64,000 nt of DNA from JANWXD01 sp037446115 (GCA_037446115.1 JBBIJF010000022.1:7842-71841), one strand, 5' to 3'. Positions 9,957 through 18,134 are shown, counted from the first letter of the stretch. The notes: generated by a model not told the origin, from the sequence alone. Numbers and translations are program-made.

Positions 9957-10822
9957 CGCAGCTTCCCTTCGACGAACGGGACTTCAAAGACCTTGTCGTG
10001 CTGAATCGGACCGTGACCGAAATAGCCCTCCTCGCCGAAGAGCTCGCCGTGGTCGGAGGTGATCGTGATATACGTGTTTTTCGGCACCAGGTCGAAGAGC
10101 TCCTCCACCACGCCGTCAAGGTAGCGGACGGCCTGAATCTGGCGCTGCCGCAGCTCGTCGAGTTTCTTCTGATCGAAAAATTTCTCCTTGCGGGTCTTCA
10201 GCTTGCCTCCCACAATATGATCGTCCAGGTGCTTGAAGACTCCGTGGACGCCGCTGATGCGCGGCCACAGCTCCGGCGGCTCGTCCGGCAGCGCGTAGGG
10301 ATAGTGGGTCTCGCCGACGTTGAGCAGGTAAAACGAAGGGCGGTCTTCGGGAAACTTCAGCTCACGGAGCATGGCGCGCATGTCGTTGTGCTTTTCCATC
10401 AGCTTGTATGTGTCAAACCCTTGATTCAGCACCGTCTTGGGGTTCAACACCGGCAGCGATACCATGGCGTGGGTGCGATAGCCGAGGGTTTCTTTCAAAA
10501 ACACGGGCAAGTACAGGCGCGGCACCAGCGACTTGAACTCGAAGTCGCTGCAACCCAGCCTCTCGTTGAATTTGACGAACTCGCGCTTGTAATACTCGGA
10601 CGCGAACACGTGCCGCGGGCTGCTGTGCGGCATTAGCCCGATCAGAAAGTTGTAGTGCGAAGGCGACGTCCAGGAGGCGTAGGACCAGCGCCGCTCGACG
10701 CGCCCGAGCTTGCGCATCACTTTGGGCTTGGCGGCCACAAAGGAGTCCCACCGGCAGCTGTCGAATATGATGAGGATGTAGTTATTGCGCCTGGGGCGCT
10801 TGCGGATGATCGTCTGGGCCAC
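9953..10822 (-). CDS. Sulfatase-like alkaline phosphatase superfamily protein
   Basis: A protein of 289 residues from a GTG at 10822. Near the N-terminus YILIIFDSCRWDSF provides the first metal-ligand Asp of sulfatase-like enzymes. ASWTSPSHYNFL matches the position of the nucleophile segment, and ITSDHGELFGEEGYFGHG is the classical C-terminal metal site. No C/SxPxR formylglycine motif is present, so it is more likely a phospho- than a sulfo-hydrolase. No signal peptide is visible. It is the first gene of the AlkP cluster and overlaps the next gene by four bases. A perfect extended -10 lies nine bases before the GTG, which decides this start over longer readings. Confidence 0.82.
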   Translation of the reverse strand: MAQTIIRKRPRRNNYILIIFDSCRWDSFVAAKPKVMRKLGRVERRWSYASWTSPSHYNFLIGLMPHSSPRHVFASEYYKREFVKFNERLGCSDFEFKSLVPRLYLPVFLKETLGYRTHAMVSLPVLNPKTVLNQGFDTYKLMEKHNDMRAMLRELKFPEDRPSFYLLNVGETHYPYALPDEPPELWPRISGVHGVFKHLDDHIVGGKLKTRKEKFFDQKKLDELRQRQIQAVRYLDGVVEELFDLVPKNTYITITSDHGELFGEEGYFGHGPIQHDKVFEVPFVEGKLR

Positions 10823-10831
10823 TGAGAGGTG

Positions 10832-10840
10832 ATTATACCA
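10832..10840 (-). promoter_or_regulatory. Extended -10 promoter of the AlkP cluster, implying a leaderless message
   Basis: The minus strand reads TGGTATAAT (10840-10832), a perfect extended -10. Only nine bases separate it from the GTG at 10822 and no Shine-Dalgarno sequence is present. Transcription should begin at or next to the start codon. Confidence 0.6.
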
Positions 10841-10921
10841 TCCGGCCGGAGCTGAGCCGGGAGGCGTGGATCGCGCCCCGCACAACAGGCTCCACTGCTA
10901 TACTCTCATGTCGAGCTGGTT

Positions 10922-11215
10922 ATGGCCGCTGCAAAATTTCCGCTGCCCGGAGCGCCCGCACCGGAGTCCGAAGTTGTCGCCGTGTTGAGCGACGGCACCA
11001 AGGTCAAGCGCCGGATCCTGCGCCAGCGGGCCTGCAATGAAAAGGCGGAGAAGGGCAAGATTTGTGCCGGGCATCTGAAACGGTGGTATTTCTTCGGCGA
11101 GGAAGTGAAGGGAAAGTTCGGCCCCGACGCGGAGATCTACCGCTGCGAACGCTGTAAGACGCTCTACTTGCCGAACCCGGAGGAGGAGCCACGCTCCGGC
11201 ACGCTGGCATGGTGA
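10922..11215 (+). CDS. Conserved-looking small protein with possible zinc site
   Basis: A 97-residue soluble protein I do not recognise. It contains CNEKAEKGKICAGHLKRWY around residues 38-56 and YRCERCKTLYLPN around 75-87, so a CxxC plus an upstream Cys/Cys/His set could bind zinc. The first 35 residues include VVAVLSDGTKVKRRILRQ, a plausible small beta domain. A TATACT -10-like hexamer lies 19 nt before the ATG. It diverges from the AlkP cluster and stands alone. The ATG at 10908 is out of frame and was not used. Confidence 0.65.
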   Translation: MAAAKFPLPGAPAPESEVVAVLSDGTKVKRRILRQRACNEKAEKGKICAGHLKRWYFFGEEVKGKFGPDAEIYRCERCKTLYLPNPEEEPRSGTLAW

Positions 11216-11229
11216 GCCTGCGGCCCGGC

Positions 11230-11600
11230 GAAAGAAAAAACCGCATCGGAAGTGATGTAAGGTGTGAGGAACCCCCTTCCGATGCGGTCCGCCCCTGCGG
11301 GCGTGGGATCCGGCGCCGACGCAACCGGACAAGGTTGCACCCGCTTGCCGTTCCGCCCCTGGTGAAGCCCGCGTCCTCTTAAAAACTTTTCTCCACCAAG
11401 AGCTTCCGGTTGCCGCCGGAACCGAGGATCCCCGGCGAGAAATCCATCCTGTTTGAGTCCAAAAAAGACCCTCTGTTGCAACCCGCAAGCGGTGTGATGA
11501 ACAGGCCGAACTCCAAACATCGTCTCCCGCGAGCACGTTGCCGGTCTTGCCTCATCGCTCACCACCCGACCTGCGTGTTGCAGCAGAGGGCAGGTTCAAA
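11230..11600 (-). ncRNA. Probable structured non-coding RNA (unassigned), one transcript or two
   Basis: No protein-coding frame fits this stretch, while the minus strand is rich in helices. A 13-bp closing helix with one mismatch pairs 11590-11577 with 11482-11469 and is followed at once by TCTTTTTT (11468-11461), a terminator-like end for an RNA of roughly 130 nt. Inside it, GTGGTGA (11565-11559) can pair with TCATCAC (11500-11494). Further on are a 6-bp GCAACC/GGTTGC hairpin (11338-11321) and a strong terminator at 11288-11231. A weak promoter (TTGCAA, then TGTAGT about 18 nt later) may lie near 11610-11635. No minus-strand gene follows closely, so it does not look like a leader. I tried 6S, RNase P, tmRNA and SRP RNA signatures; none fits clearly. 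Confidence 0.5.
11231..11288 (-). terminator. Rho-independent-type terminator
   Basis: The arms at 11287-11276 and 11252-11241 form a 12-bp stem (CCGCATCGGAAG with its complement), extendable by one A-T pair. A 23-nt loop separates them, and TTTTTTCTTT follows on the minus strand. The orientation shows that a transcript coming from the right ends here, although no minus-strand protein gene lies upstream. This supports the ncRNA call. Confidence 0.75.
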
Positions 11601-11744
11601 GAGCAACTACATCAATTCGCCCCTGCTGCTTGCAATCACGCGCCCAGCCTTGCGAGGCCTTAAGTCCTTGCCTGTCAGTACGCCCTCCCGCCACGGTCTG
11701 GGTTCCGGCCTGCCGGCTGTGTCCTTATGACACAATCGAAGGGA

Positions 11745-13100
11745 ATGATCGGGAAATTTTTGGTGCTCGCGCTGGTGGCGGCTTTGGCGCCCGAGTCGCT
11801 TCCGGCCCAGGACGGTGAAGAGAGCTATCGGATCGGCCGCGAGCACCCCCGGCTGTTTTTGGAGGCTCGCCGCCTGCGCTTGCTGCGCCGCGAGCGGGAA
11901 CGCCAGTCCCTCCGCTGGCAGCAGTTCGAGCTCGTCATCAAGACCGGCTCCCCGCTGCCCGAGCCCGGCTTTGCTCTCTCGCTCTTCTACCAGGTGACGG
12001 GCGAGCCTTCCTACTGCCGGCAGGCGGCAGCGTGGGCCGTCCGCGAGCAGGCCGATTTCCGGCAGGCCGCCCTCGTCTTCGACTGGTGCCAGCCCGTACT
12101 GAGCGAATCCCAATCCAAGGCGCTCGTGGCGCGGCTCCGCACCGTGCTCGAATCCCCGCCCGGATCCGCCGCCACGGTGGCTGCCATGCGCGACCGCGTG
12201 CTGGCCGCCATCGCCCTGTCCGGGCACGTATCCGGGCTGCCGGAACGCGAACTTCGCACCGCCGTCCAGATCTGGTGGCGGCAGCGCATCGTCCCAGGCC
12301 TGCGGGGAGGTCGGGAAACCGTTTCCCGGGGCGAACTCTATCCTCTGGCGGAACTGCTCCATGCGGTGCGGGACAATCTCTTTGTTGATCTCCGCGAAGC
12401 CGCCGGCCTGTGGTTCCGAGACCTGCCGAAGTACCTGCTCCTCAGTTTCTACCCCGCGCCGTTCCCCGCCGCAGAAAACGAATACTGGATCCCGGCCTGG
12501 AAGGGTGGGGGCGAGGTCAATCTCGAGCAGGCCGCCCTGACTCGCGCCGCCGCGCTCGCCACTGTCGCCTACGATCCTAACTTGCTGGAGAACCAGTTCC
12601 TCCAGGGCTGGCTCATCCATGACCGGTTCCTGATGCGAGGCTCCTTCGGCATTCCCTACGAGTTTCTTTGGGCCAACCCCTACCTGCCGGGCTTGAGCTA
12701 CTACCACCTGCCTCCGGCTTGGCACGACGCCACATTCGGGCGGCTGTTTTTGCGCTCCAGCTGGGAGGAAGATGCTACCTGGCTGGGTTACTTTGACGGG
12801 GAGTTGCAACTCTTTGACAAAGGCGAACGCAAAATCCTGGCCCCGGAGGCCGAGCCCAAACCGATCTGTATTCAAGATGCCGCGGTTTTGTACACTCCCG
12901 GCCCGGCCCGCTTCACGCTTGACAACCCGGACACCAAGCTGGTCTTCATTGTCGGACTGGAGCCGGGCGGCCGCTACGAAATCGAAGCCGACGACGAAGA
13001 AATGCAGGAACTTCAGGCCGACCCGGGAGGCATTGTCGAGCTGGCCGTCACGCCCCGTCCGCCGTTAACCATTCGCCTGCGCCCCGCAGCCGCTCAGTAA
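11745..13100 (+). CDS. Secreted heparinase II/III-like (alpha/alpha-toroid polysaccharide lyase-type) protein
   Basis: About 451 residues from ATG 11745; ATG 11727 is an alternative that adds six residues. An N-terminal signal peptide (FLVLALVAALAPESLPAQ) is followed by REHPRLFLEARRL, the typical opening of heparinase/alginate-lyase toroid proteins. The middle is helical. The C-terminal part has LRSSWEEDATWLGYFDGELQ and a beta-rich tail, matching the beta-sandwich half of that fold. A catalytic Tyr/His set cannot be assigned by eye, so activity is unproved. It is probably periplasmic or extracellular and acts on a glycan. It ends seven bases inside the end of the convergent gene. Confidence 0.72.
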   Translation: MIGKFLVLALVAALAPESLPAQDGEESYRIGREHPRLFLEARRLRLLRRERERQSLRWQQFELVIKTGSPLPEPGFALSLFYQVTGEPSYCRQAAAWAVREQADFRQAALVFDWCQPVLSESQSKALVARLRTVLESPPGSAATVAAMRDRVLAAIALSGHVSGLPERELRTAVQIWWRQRIVPGLRGGRETVSRGELYPLAELLHAVRDNLFVDLREAAGLWFRDLPKYLLLSFYPAPFPAAENEYWIPAWKGGGEVNLEQAALTRAAALATVAYDPNLLENQFLQGWLIHDRFLMRGSFGIPYEFLWANPYLPGLSYYHLPPAWHDATFGRLFLRSSWEEDATWLGYFDGELQLFDKGERKILAPEAEPKPICIQDAAVLYTPGPARFTLDNPDTKLVFIVGLEPGGRYEIEADDEEMQELQADPGGIVELAVTPRPPLTIRLRPAAAQ

Positions 13101-13813
13101 TACCAGTCGCGGATGCGCACCTCGATCCCGGTCCCTTGCAGGGCTCTCTCAAAGACGGAAAGATCCGAGCCGCGGTAGTGGTAGGGGTACACGATCTTCG
13201 GCCGGAAGGCCTTCACCGCTTCCGCCGCCTCCTCGGGAGGCATCGTGAAGGGCAGATTCATGCAGACAAAGGCCACGTCAATATTCTTGAGAGCCCGCAT
13301 TTCGGGCACCCCCTCGGTGTCCCCGGAGATATAGAAGCGCTTGCCGCCCCACGTAATGACGTACCCATTGCCGCGACCTTTGTCGTGATAGAGCTTCCCC
13401 TCGGCCGGCCCCCGCTTGAGGTTATACATAGGCACGGCTTCAATGGTCCAGGACCCCACCCGGGTGGTCTCGCCGTTGCGTAGCACCGTGACGCCTTCCA
13501 GGGCCTTGGCCACGGCTTCCGGACCGATCGTCACCGTGCTGCTCTTCCTCAGCTTCTCGACCATGGCCCGGTCCATGTGATCACCGTGAATATCCGTGAT
13601 CAGGATGATGTCGGCCTGCGGCAGCCCCTCGTAGTTCCCCTGGCTCCAGGGATCAACGTGCACGACCTGGCCGCCCGCCTCGATCATCAAACTTCCGTGC
13701 CGCACGAGAGTGATCCGTACCGTTCCACCCGAAGCCGCAAATTCTTCGACGGGGCGCTTCAGCTGGGCGGAAGCTGCCACCGCCGCAACCAGCAACCATA
13801 CGGGCATCCTCAT
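13094..13813 (-). CDS. Exported metallo-beta-lactamase-fold (UlaG-like) hydrolase
   Basis: Starting at ATG 13813 gives 239 residues with a cleavable signal (MRMPVWLLVAAVAASAQ). The fold is the UlaG/L-ascorbate-6-P-lactonase-like branch: VRHGSLMIEAGGQVVHVDPW, then ITDIHGDHMD, GKRFYISGDTEG, and VYPYHYRG near the end. The usual THxHxDH metal motif reads DIHGDH here, so the first histidine is an aspartate. The start is chosen because a TAGAAT -10 lies only seven bases upstream (13826-13821) and the signal peptide then begins correctly; longer readings have an arginine-rich, non-native N-terminus. Confidence 0.8.
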   Translation of the reverse strand: MRMPVWLLVAAVAASAQLKRPVEEFAASGGTVRITLVRHGSLMIEAGGQVVHVDPWSQGNYEGLPQADIILITDIHGDHMDRAMVEKLRKSSTVTIGPEAVAKALEGVTVLRNGETTRVGSWTIEAVPMYNLKRGPAEGKLYHDKGRGNGYVITWGGKRFYISGDTEGVPEMRALKNIDVAFVCMNLPFTMPPEEAAEAVKAFRPKIVYPYHYRGSDLSVFERALQGTGIEVRIRDWYY

Positions 13814-13881
13814 AGCGGCCATTCTACCCCGCCCCGGGCAATGCGCGATAATAAAAGCAGGGAGTCGCTTCCCGAACTGGA

Positions 13882-14085
13882 ATGTTCTACCGCTGCCGCT
13901 GCAAAGTTCAGTCTCTTGCGCCTCCCGCCGGCTCCGAATCCTCTCAGATGCCGCGTGCGGCAGGATTGCGCAAACGGGCCCGCCGTTTCCCGTCGCGCCT
14001 GCCGGAGCTACCGGGCGCCCTGATCGTGGTAATCCACGGCGAGGAAGCGCCCCTCGGATGGATGGTTCTGGTTCCCGCGGACTAA
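13882..14085 (+). CDS. Doubtful small reading frame
   Basis: A 67-codon frame lies in the roughly 330-nt gap between two genes. Its second half (GALIVVIHGEEAPLGWMVLV) looks protein-like, but the first half is arginine- and cysteine-rich and low in information. A GATAAT at 13848-13853 could serve as its -10. No Shine-Dalgarno sequence and no recognised family. It may well be non-coding, and I see nothing else in this gap. Confidence 0.22.
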   Translation: MFYRCRCKVQSLAPPAGSESSQMPRAAGLRKRARRFPSRLPELPGALIVVIHGEEAPLGWMVLVPAD

Positions 14086-14145
14086 GCCGGGCGCTTGCCT
14101 CGACCACGCCGTCTGTCGTATCGTGTGGCGCTGAAGGAGGAAACT

Positions 14146-14502
14146 ATGGCCAGTCGGTTCTGGAGGGTTGGCGCGCTGGCGGCGCTCGCGACGCTGGTCC
14201 TGTCGAGCGCCGAGGTCGCGGGCAAATGGCGGGCCGATTTCACGACGCCGGACGGCGTGCAGCGCTTCAACATCTTCACCTTTAAGCTGGAGAACGGCAA
14301 GCTGGCGGGAACCGTCGCCGGAGCTCAGGACGAAACCCCGATCCGCGACGGCAAGCTCGAGGGCGATGAGATCTCCTTCGTCGCCGACCGCCCCTTCGGG
14401 ACGTTCACCTACAAGGGCAAAATCGCCGGGGACGAGATCCGCTTCAAGGTGGAATTTAACGATAACGTCTTCGAGATCACGGCGAAGCGGCTGCGGCAAT
14501 AG
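14146..14502 (+). CDS. Small secreted beta-rich protein
   Basis: A protein of 118 residues from ATG 14146, which has an excellent AAGGAGG six bases upstream; an earlier in-frame ATG at 14095 lacks one. A signal peptide (about residues 1-27, VGALAALATLVLSSAEVAG) precedes a short domain beginning KWRADFTTPDG. Alternating beta strands follow (FTFKLENGKLAGTVAG, ISFVADRPFGTFTYKGKIAG, IRFKVEFND). The repeated strand-turn pattern suggests a small beta barrel or sandwich, possibly ligand-binding. I know of similar small exported proteins in acidobacteria but no assigned function. The strong ribosome-binding site suggests high expression. Confidence 0.8.
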   Translation: MASRFWRVGALAALATLVLSSAEVAGKWRADFTTPDGVQRFNIFTFKLENGKLAGTVAGAQDETPIRDGKLEGDEISFVADRPFGTFTYKGKIAGDEIRFKVEFNDNVFEITAKRLRQ

Positions 14503-14529
14503 TGCCCGGAGTGGGCGGTCGGAACGCAG

Positions 14530-16323
14530 CTAGAAAATAAAGCTCACCCCACCCCGCACACTGCGCGGAGTCTGCACCAGATACAGCCGCCTGCCTTGCG
14601 GCAGGTTCACCGGGAGATACCCCTGCGCCAGCAGGTTCCGGAAGTCGGCCGAGGCCTCCAGGCGCGCCGGCAGTCCGGGAACCGACGGCATGGGCTGGCG
14701 GACGTACATGTTCCAGCCCGTTTCCGGACGCAAGCTCTGCGTGAGGTAGTAATGCCCCGGTGTCAGGGCTCGCCCGTCCGGCCAGCGATACGTGGTCACC
14801 ACCTGAGTGCCCGCCTGGGGCAGGGTGGCGGCCAGCCGGGCCGCCATCCAGTAGCGGCGCCCGTAACGCATGTGGCGCCGGACGTCCTCAGGCGTCCCGC
14901 TGTGCACTTGGTCGGAGGAAGCAACCAGGGCATTGCCGCTGCCGAAAGCCGCGGTCAGCTGCACGGAGTTGCCCAAAGCCTGACTCACCGAAGCCATGTA
15001 GCCGACGCCCCGCAAATCCCCGATGTTGAACACCGCGCTGTTGGAAAACAGATCCGGCAGCAGATCCGTCGCGGGTACGGCTCCCGGCGGCGCCACCATC
15101 GTCAGAGCGGTGTTGCGCAAGTTCTCCCGGTACGCTGCGAGGCTGTAAGTGCGCGAGCCGGAGGATTTCCTGTAGCCGACCTCGAAGGTCTCGATCCGCT
15201 GGACCCGCACCTGCCCGTCCCGGAGAGAAACCCGCGGGAACAGCGCCAGCGCCGCCATGTCCTGGTGCAGCTGCGCCCCGGACTCTTTGCCGTATGCCAG
15301 AGCTTCCGCCGGCGGCACGCCGGAGCTGTAAACAAATTCCAGGGCTTCTGATTCCTCCTGCCGGTACGTGGCCCGCACGTAGGGACTGACGTAGTTCAGC
15401 CGCTCCAGAAACGAAACCGACTCCAGGGCGAAACCATACTCCAGCTGCAGAAAGTCCGTCAGCTGGGTGCGGTCCACAAAGCCGACCGACATGGTGCGAA
15501 GAGCGGGCGCCCCGTCCTTCTGCCCCGTCACCCAGGCCGCCCCGGCGCGCGCCGGAAGAAACATTTGGCGCATCGTGAGGCGCACTTCCGGGCTGAATAC
15601 TCCCCCCACGTCGCGCCGGTAGCGCGTGCTCAGGCCCGCCGTAGGGATGCCCGCGGCAGCCGAGTAACCGAAGTTCCCGCTCAAAGCCACGTGGTTGCTG
15701 CCGAACAGGGACGTCGCCAGCGCAAAGGCCGTTCCCAGGTCCGGCTCGTTCCCGTAGGTCGAGATGCGTCCTTCGTCACCTGCGGAAATCCGCACCACAC
15801 CCCGCGTGTCCGAAAAGGCGAGGCTGGTCTTCCGGCGCGACTGCGGAACATCAATACGAGGCGCAATCCGCAGCACGGGCCGCGTGGCCGCTGTGGAGCG
15901 CAACACCCATTTCCAGTCCTCGCTCATCACCGCCCGGTCTGCTCTGGAGGTGTACACCAGTTCGATCGAGCTCAGAAGACCCGCGAGGTTGACGTTCAGC
16001 AGGCTCTTCATACCCGGCTGCACGAGGATGTTGCGCCGCAGGGCCGGAACGAAGCTCGCCAGCGTCACGCGGAGGGAATACGTACCAGGCTTGAGGGCGT
16101 CAAACAGAAATGCGCCGGCCTGATCGGTGACCACGCGGCGCACCAGCCGTTCCTGGCTGTCGAACAGCAGCACCGCCGCGCCCATCTGCGGCACGCCGAG
16201 CGCGTCCGTGACGAGTCCGCCGACGCTGCCGAGGAGCTCGCCGGCCGCCGCAGGCCGACCATAGCCAAGCGCCAGCAAGCCCGCCAGCGTCCCCGCCGCC
16301 GCCCACGTCTGTCGGACCTTCAT
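14530..16323 (-). CDS. Carboxypeptidase-regulatory-like domain / outer-membrane beta-barrel protein
   Basis: A 597-residue exported protein. The signal peptide (about 1-27) is followed by a carboxypeptidase-regulatory-like domain (about 30-115: GSVGGLVTDALGVPQMGAAV to LRRNILVQPG). After it comes a long region of amphipathic strands ending in VRGGVSFIF, with the terminal Phe typical of outer-membrane barrels recognised by BAM. It resembles a shortened Oar-type receptor lacking an obvious TonB plug, so it may be a structural or transport barrel. It lies 31 bp downstream of the GWxTD gene on the same strand and is likely cotranscribed with it. Confidence 0.72.
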   Translation of the reverse strand: MKVRQTWAAAGTLAGLLALGYGRPAAAGELLGSVGGLVTDALGVPQMGAAVLLFDSQERLVRRVVTDQAGAFLFDALKPGTYSLRVTLASFVPALRRNILVQPGMKSLLNVNLAGLLSSIELVYTSRADRAVMSEDWKWVLRSTAATRPVLRIAPRIDVPQSRRKTSLAFSDTRGVVRISAGDEGRISTYGNEPDLGTAFALATSLFGSNHVALSGNFGYSAAAGIPTAGLSTRYRRDVGGVFSPEVRLTMRQMFLPARAGAAWVTGQKDGAPALRTMSVGFVDRTQLTDFLQLEYGFALESVSFLERLNYVSPYVRATYRQEESEALEFVYSSGVPPAEALAYGKESGAQLHQDMAALALFPRVSLRDGQVRVQRIETFEVGYRKSSGSRTYSLAAYRENLRNTALTMVAPPGAVPATDLLPDLFSNSAVFNIGDLRGVGYMASVSQALGNSVQLTAAFGSGNALVASSDQVHSGTPEDVRRHMRYGRRYWMAARLAATLPQAGTQVVTTYRWPDGRALTPGHYYLTQSLRPETGWNMYVRQPMPSVPGLPARLEASADFRNLLAQGYLPVNLPQGRRLYLVQTPRSVRGGVSFIF

Positions 16324-16354
16324 CCGGAGCCTTTCCGCTGTACCTGGACTGCCC

Positions 16355-18043
16355 TCAGTTTACCGTAAATGTGCCCGACGGCGTAATGGTCTGATTCCGT
16401 CGCCGGTCGGTGACCGTCATTTTCAAGGTATACTGGCCGGGCTCCAGGCTCGCCAGAGGAAGAATTTTCTCGACGGTCACCTGATTGGCCGAGGCTCCTT
16501 CGAGCGAGGCCACCTCTTCACTGTATTCGAAGACCTTCTCGTTGGTGCCGTTCTTGATGACTTCGTAATGGATGGTTCCGTCCGGTTTGTTCGTTTTTTC
16601 GTCCGGCTCGAAGTTGTACAACTGAATGTAGATCCCCAGCTTCTCGTTCCGCTTGAACGTCTCGGTCACCCGCGGGCGCACCTTCGTGCTGGCGATGACA
16701 AACTGCCCCGTGCCGATGCTGCGGGTCGGAACCTTCTCGATCACATCCGCAAAGATCAGCGAGCTGGCCGACAGCGTTTCATCGTCGTAGTGCGGCACGC
16801 GCAGCGCCATTTCGTAATTGTTCATGTTGCCGCCCACAACGTCTTTGGCCACCACGTTCAGCCGGTACAATCCCGGCGCCAGCGGCACCGTCTTCTGATA
16901 GACGGCCGCGCCTTTGACGGCCTCCTGCAGCAGCTCCGCAGGCGTCTCCACCGTCACCACGTCCTCGAACACGTTGACCGGCCGGCGCGACATGGAGGTG
17001 ATGCGCCCGTAGATGTTCACGATCGCCTTTTGGATGCCGTCCTTCTCCTGGAACTGCAGATCCTTCTTGTCAAACTGGACCGTGATGTTGGTCAGGATGG
17101 AGGAGTTGGTGACGCGCACGTAGTCGGCGCGCACCTTCATGGGCAGCAGGTTATATGTGATCTTGGAGGTGACCGCCGCTTCCAGGTCCTTGAACTTGAT
17201 GGCCGGCGGCCGGTGCAGCTTGGCGAACTGCTCCAGGCGTTCAAACTGGTTCATGCGCGCCGGCAGCGGCTGGTTGCCCACGCCCAGTCGCGTGCCGTCC
17301 GTGCGGCTGAAGCGATCCGCCTTGGAGGCCAGCCCCATCTCCTCAATCAGCGTCAGGCCCGCGTTCGGCACGTACAGCAGTGCGTCCTTCTCGGAAGGAT
17401 CCATCGTCATGCGGTATTCGCCCGTCATGGTCGGATCCACGAACTCGATAATGATGTCCGTGCCGATCCCTTCGATATAGCGGTAGCGCCACTTCTCAAA
17501 CGGAAACGTAGACGTCGTGCCTCCGCCTTCCTCAAAGGGGCGCTCGTATGTGCCGCCCGAGGGATGCGACTCGATCTCATCCGGCGGCCCATACATAATG
17601 TAGATGCGCCCGCGGTCGGTCTTCCACCCCGGGATACCCGAGGCGAAGCGCTCGTTGGCGTAGGCGATGCGGCGGTAGTGTTCTTCCTTGTATTCGTTTT
17701 CCGCCGTGTCCGGCGTCGGATCGCGGCGCAGCCAGAACTGCTCGATGAACTGCTCCCGCTCCTCATCCGTCGAAAGGCGCTTGAAGGCCGCCCGTTCCTC
17801 ATCCGTGATGATGTAGGCGACGTCCTCCTCCAGCCACTTCCGGTACGGAGTCTCCAGCTCCTTGCGCAGCCGTTCCTCGCGCTTGCGGCGCTCCTTCTCG
17901 CTGAGCGGCTTGGCCACGGTCTCACGCGGCGCGTCGCTGGCGCCTTTGTTTTTGTTCTTTTCGGCGAGGGCTTGCTGGCGGGAGGCTGCGGCAAGCAAAA
18001 GCAGCATCAAAGAACCGAGAGCGACGGTATTGCGGATCCTCAT
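16355..18043 (-). CDS. GWxTD domain-containing exported protein
   Basis: A 562-residue protein with a signal peptide (LMLLLLAAASRQQALA). A lysine/arginine/glutamate-rich linker (about 28-68) leads to a GWxTD domain: YRKWLEEDVAYIITDEER, QFWLRRDPTPDTAENEYKEEHY, and the diagnostic GWKTDRGRIYIMYGPPDEIE at about 139-158. The rest (about 330-562) is beta-rich, with Ig-like modules such as APGLYRLNVVAKDV and EPGQYTLKMTVTDRR. The family is recognised in acidobacteria and related phyla, but its biochemical role is unknown. It sits directly upstream of a barrel protein, consistent with an envelope-associated pair. A TAGAAT -10 lies about 40 nt upstream. Confidence 0.88.
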   Translation of the reverse strand: MRIRNTVALGSLMLLLLAAASRQQALAEKNKNKGASDAPRETVAKPLSEKERRKREERLRKELETPYRKWLEEDVAYIITDEERAAFKRLSTDEEREQFIEQFWLRRDPTPDTAENEYKEEHYRRIAYANERFASGIPGWKTDRGRIYIMYGPPDEIESHPSGGTYERPFEEGGGTTSTFPFEKWRYRYIEGIGTDIIIEFVDPTMTGEYRMTMDPSEKDALLYVPNAGLTLIEEMGLASKADRFSRTDGTRLGVGNQPLPARMNQFERLEQFAKLHRPPAIKFKDLEAAVTSKITYNLLPMKVRADYVRVTNSSILTNITVQFDKKDLQFQEKDGIQKAIVNIYGRITSMSRRPVNVFEDVVTVETPAELLQEAVKGAAVYQKTVPLAPGLYRLNVVAKDVVGGNMNNYEMALRVPHYDDETLSASSLIFADVIEKVPTRSIGTGQFVIASTKVRPRVTETFKRNEKLGIYIQLYNFEPDEKTNKPDGTIHYEVIKNGTNEKVFEYSEEVASLEGASANQVTVEKILPLASLEPGQYTLKMTVTDRRRNQTITPSGTFTVN

Positions 18044-18134
18044 AGGTCACCGTGCCCAGTCGTACTCCGGCCTTGGGCTACCTCCAATTCTAGGCCCGGC
18101 CCCCGGGCAGCGTCAAGGGCGAATCCCCGTAAGT

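Noticed and set aside
11461..11600. 6S RNA identity for the structured RNA
   Set aside because: The closed hairpin form and terminator fit loosely, but the large central bubble and conserved 6S sequence blocks are not evident, so I left it unassigned.
11230..11600. RNase P RNA, tmRNA or SRP RNA
   Set aside because: No GAGGAAAGTCC-type P4 strand, no tag reading frame or CCA end, and no GGAAGC-type SRP loop were found.
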